Assembly: GCA_016178045.1 (NCBI GenBank) | Contig: JACOUE010000004.1 | Location: forward strand, 1-40,408 | Direction: 5' to 3' | Length of the DNA stretch: 40,408 nucleotides | Source: Chloroflexota bacterium | GTDB lineage: Bacteria > Chloroflexota > Dehalococcoidia > SM23-28-2 > JACOUE01 | Shown: positions 36,608 to 40,408 of the stretch, in pieces | How positions within the stretch are numbered: position 1 is the stretch's first letter | Layout of the letters: every line of letters starts with the position of its first letter | Notes under the pieces: model-generated | The model's database searches: none | Told to the model about the DNA's origin: nothing | Seen by the model: the letters and a program-made list of their open reading frames with translations, nothing else | Position numbers and translations under genes: made by a program

Positions 36608-37420
36608 ATGGCGCGGAAGCGAACGGTTCTGCCCCCGCTGGATGTCCCTGATCCGGAAGTAGTTGCCGACAGGGTGGCGCGGCTCCAGTCCCCGGATCCG
36701 GTAGCGGGCGTCCCAGGTCCTGGGCGCTGGCTGGTGGTGGACTATCAGCCAACCGCCCTGTTCTCGCTGAAGGTAAGTCTGGCTACAAGCTCTGTAGGGA
36801 AAACCCTGGTGGTTCCTACGCCCTACTCCATCAAGATGGCCTTCGTAGACGCTGCCTTCCGGGCTGGACTCTCAAACGGGCACTGCGCTCACCTCCTTAC
36901 GTCCCTGATTCACGTAGACGTACGAGTAGCGCCCTCTCGTCGAACCGTGGTAACCCACACGTTTGTGAAGGTCCGGCAAGAGCCTCATGGCGGCTCTCGG
37001 CCGGATCTCCCCTACATCGCGAACATCGCCTATCGAGAGGTTGCCTACTGCCATGGTCTCTGGCGCTGGGCCTTCGATCTGGCCTGTGGCGACGAAGTCC
37101 TGGCACAGCGGATTGTAGTTTTGGCACCACATATTTCGTATGTTGGCAAGCGCGGCTCTTTTGTGCAGTTTACAGGAGTCCGGCGTTTCAGCACGCTTGA
37201 CCTCGGCTTCACGCAGCCCACCGATAAGGACTGGCAGTTGCCACCGCGCCATCATGTGGTGCCACTGGACGACTTCGGGCCTGAAGCGTCCCTGGATGTC
37301 CTCAGTTCATACAGCCAGAAGCGGGCTTCGAGGGACCGCCATCGCCGCTTCGTTCACACTGTGGTCCCCGCTGGGGTAACGAACACAGGCCCAGGGTTCA
37401 GCGAATATAGCGCCGAATGA
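36608..37420 (+). CDS. putative Cas5-like RAMP protein (divergent)
   Basis: Position after cas7 and before cas2; VVDYQPTALFSLKVSLATSSVGKTLVVPTPYSIKMAFVDAAFRAG resembles a RAMP N-terminus. Confidence 0.65.
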   Translation: MARKRTVLPPLDVPDPEVVADRVARLQSPDPVAGVPGPGRWLVVDYQPTALFSLKVSLATSSVGKTLVVPTPYSIKMAFVDAAFRAGLSNGHCAHLLTSLIHVDVRVAPSRRTVVTHTFVKVRQEPHGGSRPDLPYIANIAYREVAYCHGLWRWAFDLACGDEVLAQRIVVLAPHISYVGKRGSFVQFTGVRRFSTLDLGFTQPTDKDWQLPPRHHVVPLDDFGPEASLDVLSSYSQKRASRDRHRRFVHTVVPAGVTNTGPGFSEYSAE

Positions 37421-37424
37421 CCCC

Positions 37425-37691
37425 ATGCCCACCACCATCCTCATCTACGACATCCCCCACGACGGCCTGCGGGCCAAGGTGGCCGATGCCTGCCTGGACT
37501 ACGGCCTCGCCCGCGTCCAGTACAGCGCCTTCCTGGGTCCGCTCAACCATAACCGGCAGCAGGAGATTCTCCAGAGGCTGCGTCGACTGGTGGGTCAGGA
37601 GCCGGCCCGCATCCAGCTCGTCCCTGTCTGCGAGAAAGACCTGCGCCTGATGAAGGAGGTGGTGACCGCTGGCTACACCGTCGACCGCTAG
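37425..37691 (+). CDS. cas2: Cas2
   Basis: MPTTILIYDIPHDGLRAKVADACLDYGLARVQYSAFLGPLNHNRQQEILQRLRRLV...IQLVPVCEKDL: Cas2 ferredoxin-like fold signature. Confidence 0.92.
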   Translation: MPTTILIYDIPHDGLRAKVADACLDYGLARVQYSAFLGPLNHNRQQEILQRLRRLVGQEPARIQLVPVCEKDLRLMKEVVTAGYTVDR

Positions 37692-37716
37692 CCCGGCCCG
37701 CCTCGGGGAGCCGCTC

Positions 37717-38289
37717 ATGCTCACAGTGAGCGATGTCAAGCAGTACCCTTACTGCCCGCGCATCGTCTATTACACCTACCTCCTGCCCCTGCGGGCCCGG
37801 CCCACCACATACAAGATGCTCGAGGGCAAGCTGGAGCACGAGCGCACGACGGAGCTGGAGGAGCGACGGAGCCTCCGCGCCTACGGCCTCACTGAGGGCG
37901 TTCGCCACCTCGACGTGGCGCTCACCTCCGAGCGCCTGGGCCTGAGGGGACGCCTGGACATGATCATCGAGGCTTTATCCGAAGTAATCCCCGTCGACTT
38001 CAAGAACTCCGAGGGCAGGGTAGGCCTCAACCATAAGTATCAGCTCACCGCCTATGCTCTGCTGGTGGAGGAGGCATGGCGGCGACCAGTGCGCCGCGGC
38101 TTCATCTACCTGGTGCCCCAGAAGCGCGCCCAGGAGGTGCGCATCAGCTCCAACATGCGCGGCTGGGTCCACAAAGCCCTGCGCGAGATCCGCGACACAC
38201 TGGCTAGGGAGGCGACGCCGGCGCCCACCCGCGTCCGCTCTCGCTGCACCGACTGTGAGTTCCGCAACCTGTGTCCTGACGTGTGGTGA
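37717..38289 (+). CDS. cas4: Cas4 exonuclease
   Basis: VSDVKQYPYCPRIVYYTYLLPL; VIPVDFKNSEGRVGLNHKYQLTAYALLVEE; Cys cluster SRCTDCEFRNLCPDVW. Confidence 0.92.
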   Translation: MLTVSDVKQYPYCPRIVYYTYLLPLRARPTTYKMLEGKLEHERTTELEERRSLRAYGLTEGVRHLDVALTSERLGLRGRLDMIIEALSEVIPVDFKNSEGRVGLNHKYQLTAYALLVEEAWRRPVRRGFIYLVPQKRAQEVRISSNMRGWVHKALREIRDTLAREATPAPTRVRSRCTDCEFRNLCPDVW

Positions 38290-38293
38290 CGCC

Positions 38294-39220
38294 GTGTACT
38301 TCCTCTCCAATGAAGAGAAGCGATTGCTCCTCCGCCGTCAGGCACCCCAGGCCCGGGAGCGCGCCGTGGCAGAGGAGCTGCGGGGCTGGAACTGGGACAA
38401 GCCGCCCCTCAGTCCCATCTTCGACACCCGCCTGGGCGTCTACGAGGTGGCCGGCCACTACTGTCCCACCGGCCGCGACCTCTACCTGCGGCGCGTCACG
38501 AACGTGCGCGTGCCACCCAGCCCGGCCATGGCCGAGGGCGGCTACCTCCACGCCCTCCTCTGCCGCATCATCCTGGCCGCCAAGCGAGCCCTCTACACAG
38601 CCGAGACCAATCCCTTGGACGCCTTGCAAGCCCTTCAGGAGCCTGCCCTGACTCCTGTCGAAGGGCCAGGCTTGGTACCCATCGCCGACGAGCCGGATGT
38701 CGACGGTCTCCGCGAGAAGGCCGCTTTGCTCTGGAACCACGAGTACCGTCAGATCGTGGCCCGCGTCCAGGATGTGCTGGCCCGCCAGCCCCGCATCGGC
38801 ATCGACTCCCTGGTCAACCTAGCCCTGCCCGTCATCGTCGAGCAGAAGCTGGACGGCACATTCCTGGGCCTCTCGCCCCACCTGTCGGTGGACGCCTTCG
38901 TCTGGTCGGAGCCCATGGTCCTGGACGTCAAGTTCGGCCGCAAAGAGCCCTTCCATCGCCTCAGTACCACCGGCTACGCCCTGGTCATGGAGAGCATCTA
39001 CGAATACCCCGTCAACCTGGGCTGCCTGGTCTATGCGTCCTTCGCCGACGGCCGCGTGCTGTTGGAGCGCGACTTCCACGTCATCGACGATGAGCTCCGC
39101 CAGTGGTTCATCGAAGCGCGGGACGAACGGGCCCGGCTGGTGGAGGAGGAGATCGACCCCGGTCTGCCCGAACAGTGTCCGCTGTCCTGCCCTTATTACC
39201 GAGTGTGCCATCCAGAATAG
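38294..39220 (+). CDS. csa1: Csa1 (Cas4-family protein of type I-A loci)
   Basis: GTG start VYFLSNEEKRLLLRRQAPQARERAVAEELRGWNWDKPPLSPIFDTRLGVYEVAGHYCPTGRDLYLRRV; C-terminal CPLSCPYYRVCHPE. Confidence 0.87.
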   Translation: MYFLSNEEKRLLLRRQAPQARERAVAEELRGWNWDKPPLSPIFDTRLGVYEVAGHYCPTGRDLYLRRVTNVRVPPSPAMAEGGYLHALLCRIILAAKRALYTAETNPLDALQALQEPALTPVEGPGLVPIADEPDVDGLREKAALLWNHEYRQIVARVQDVLARQPRIGIDSLVNLALPVIVEQKLDGTFLGLSPHLSVDAFVWSEPMVLDVKFGRKEPFHRLSTTGYALVMESIYEYPVNLGCLVYASFADGRVLLERDFHVIDDELRQWFIEARDERARLVEEEIDPGLPEQCPLSCPYYRVCHPE

Positions 39221-39508
39221 CCATGAGAGGCCACCCTTCGCAAACCTCGGCTCTGGCGAGGCCCCCCGGGGCGCCCCTAGGGGTCGGCCCTCCCGGCGAG
39301 AGGACGGTCTCGAATCTGCTGCCCTTCTTTTTTGCGCCCGGCGGCCTTCGCAACCCTAAGGCTAAACCGCGCAAGAACCGCCGCTGCGAAATGGTCGCCG
39401 GCGGAAGGGCCCTGGAGGGTGTATAATGAGGCCCTGAGAGGCCCAGGAAAGGCCCCGAAACGAGGGAGGGAGACCGCTGGTACTCCCCAACGCTTGAAAC
39501 CAGTTGCG
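39221..39508 (+). promoter_or_regulatory. putative CRISPR leader with TATAAT box at 39422-39427
   Basis: Non-coding interval between csa1 and the first repeat; TATAAT ~80 nt before repeat 1; repeats end in ...CTGAAAG on + strand, consistent with + transcription. Confidence 0.55.
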
Positions 39509-40408
39509 CCTGCAGCCTATCGACCCGCGCTTAGGGTACTGAAAGTCTCCTTACTCTACCGTCAGGGTGGTCGAGGCCAGCCCTGCAGCCTATCGACCCG
39601 CGCTTAGGGTACTGAAAGACTTTACGGAGCACCCCGGCGAGGGCGGCTATGGCCTCCTGCAGCCTATCGACCCGCGCTTAGGGTACTGAAAGTAGAGGCT
39701 ACGTCACGACGATGGTCGAGACGGGCACCGCCCTGCAGCCTATCGACCCGCGCTTAGGGTACTGAAAGTGCAAGAACGCCACCTGTTCATCGGTCAAGGT
39801 AGCTTCCCCTGCAGCCTATCGACCCGCGCTTAGGGTACTGAAAGTCGTGTCGTTCCTCTTTTCCAGACACAACATACACCCCCTGCAGCCTATCGACCCG
39901 CGCTTAGGGTACTGAAAGACCAGTATCACAGCCCTCATCCCCACTTGACAAGCGTGCCTGCAGCCTATCGACCCGCGCTTAGGGTACTGAAAGTGATTGG
40001 GCCAGGGACTACTCGCGAGACCTATGATACCTGCAGCCTATCGACCCGCGCTTAGGGTACTGAAAGGCCTTCACCGTCACCGCGTCTCCGGCCTCGCCCC
40101 GCGCCCTGCAGCCTATCGACCCGCGCTTAGGGTACTGAAAGTCCGCGCGGCCCAGGCCGTCATCGGCATCCTAACAACGCCTGCAGCCTATCGACCCGCG
40201 CTTAGGGTACTGAAAGGAGGATGTCCTGACCAACATCGTCGTTGATGAACCGGCCGGCCTGCAGCCTATCGACCCGCGCTTAGGGTACTGAAAGTTCCGG
40301 ACAGCATACACCGGCAGTTGCTGAGCATACGCATCAGCCTGCAGCCTATCGACCCGCGCTTAGGGTACTGAAAGTCGTGTCGTTCCTCTTTTCCAGACAC
40401 AACATACA
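39509..40408 (+). CRISPR. CRISPR array, 12 identical 37-nt repeats, 11 complete spacers (36-43 nt) plus one partial spacer at the contig end
   Basis: Repeat CCTGCAGCCTATCGACCCGCGCTTAGGGTACTGAAAG starts at 39509, 39582, 39656, 39732, 39808, 39882, 39957, 40030, 40105, 40180, 40258, 40338. Confidence 0.99.

Noticed and set aside
39332-40245. ORFs 39332..39607 and 39997..40245 across the leader and array
   Set aside because: They translate CRISPR repeats (AAYRPALRVLK recurring); not genes.

Overview
The window is a GC-rich bacterial contig, possibly Chloroflexota-like (low-confidence guess). It has two parts. (1) About 1-18,000 is ordinary core genome: thiolase, SDR, VOC and glutamine-synthetase-like genes, a response regulator, threonine aldolase, a TrpD-like protein, an AhbA/B-like protein, a sulfite-oxidase-like protein, lspA, rluD-like, a class III cyclase, gltX, and three tRNAs. 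(2) From tRNA-Glu (17928) rightwards it looks like a tRNA-anchored genomic island. It carries an integrase C-terminal relic, an intact tyrosine integrase with a zinc-ribbon mini-ORF and an excisionase-like gene, a DUF4143-type ATPase, and an orphan DNA methyltransferase. These are followed by a same-strand run: sigma-like factor, small ORF, ImmA/IrrE-like peptidase, NurA-like, HerA-like ATPase, then a complete-looking atypical type I CRISPR-Cas locus (cas6-cas1-cas3 with C-terminal HD-cas8-like-cas7/DevR-cas5-cas2-cas4-csa1) and a 12-repeat array at the contig end. The most interesting observations are: (a) the NurA/HerA pair sits 4 nt upstream of cas6, as if co-transcribed with the cas operon; (b) a perfect AGGAGG plus in-frame ATG inside the cas8-like gene predicts an internally translated ~147-aa Cas11-like small subunit, and no separate small-subunit gene is seen; (c) Cas3 is helicase first, HD last, alongside two Cas4-family proteins; (d) cas1 has a one-base frameshift in a CCC run that removes its conserved C-terminal tail; (e) spacer 12 repeats spacer 5 in an exact 71-nt match at the contig terminus, which may be an assembly effect. 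All family calls come from reading the translated ORFs; no database search was run.
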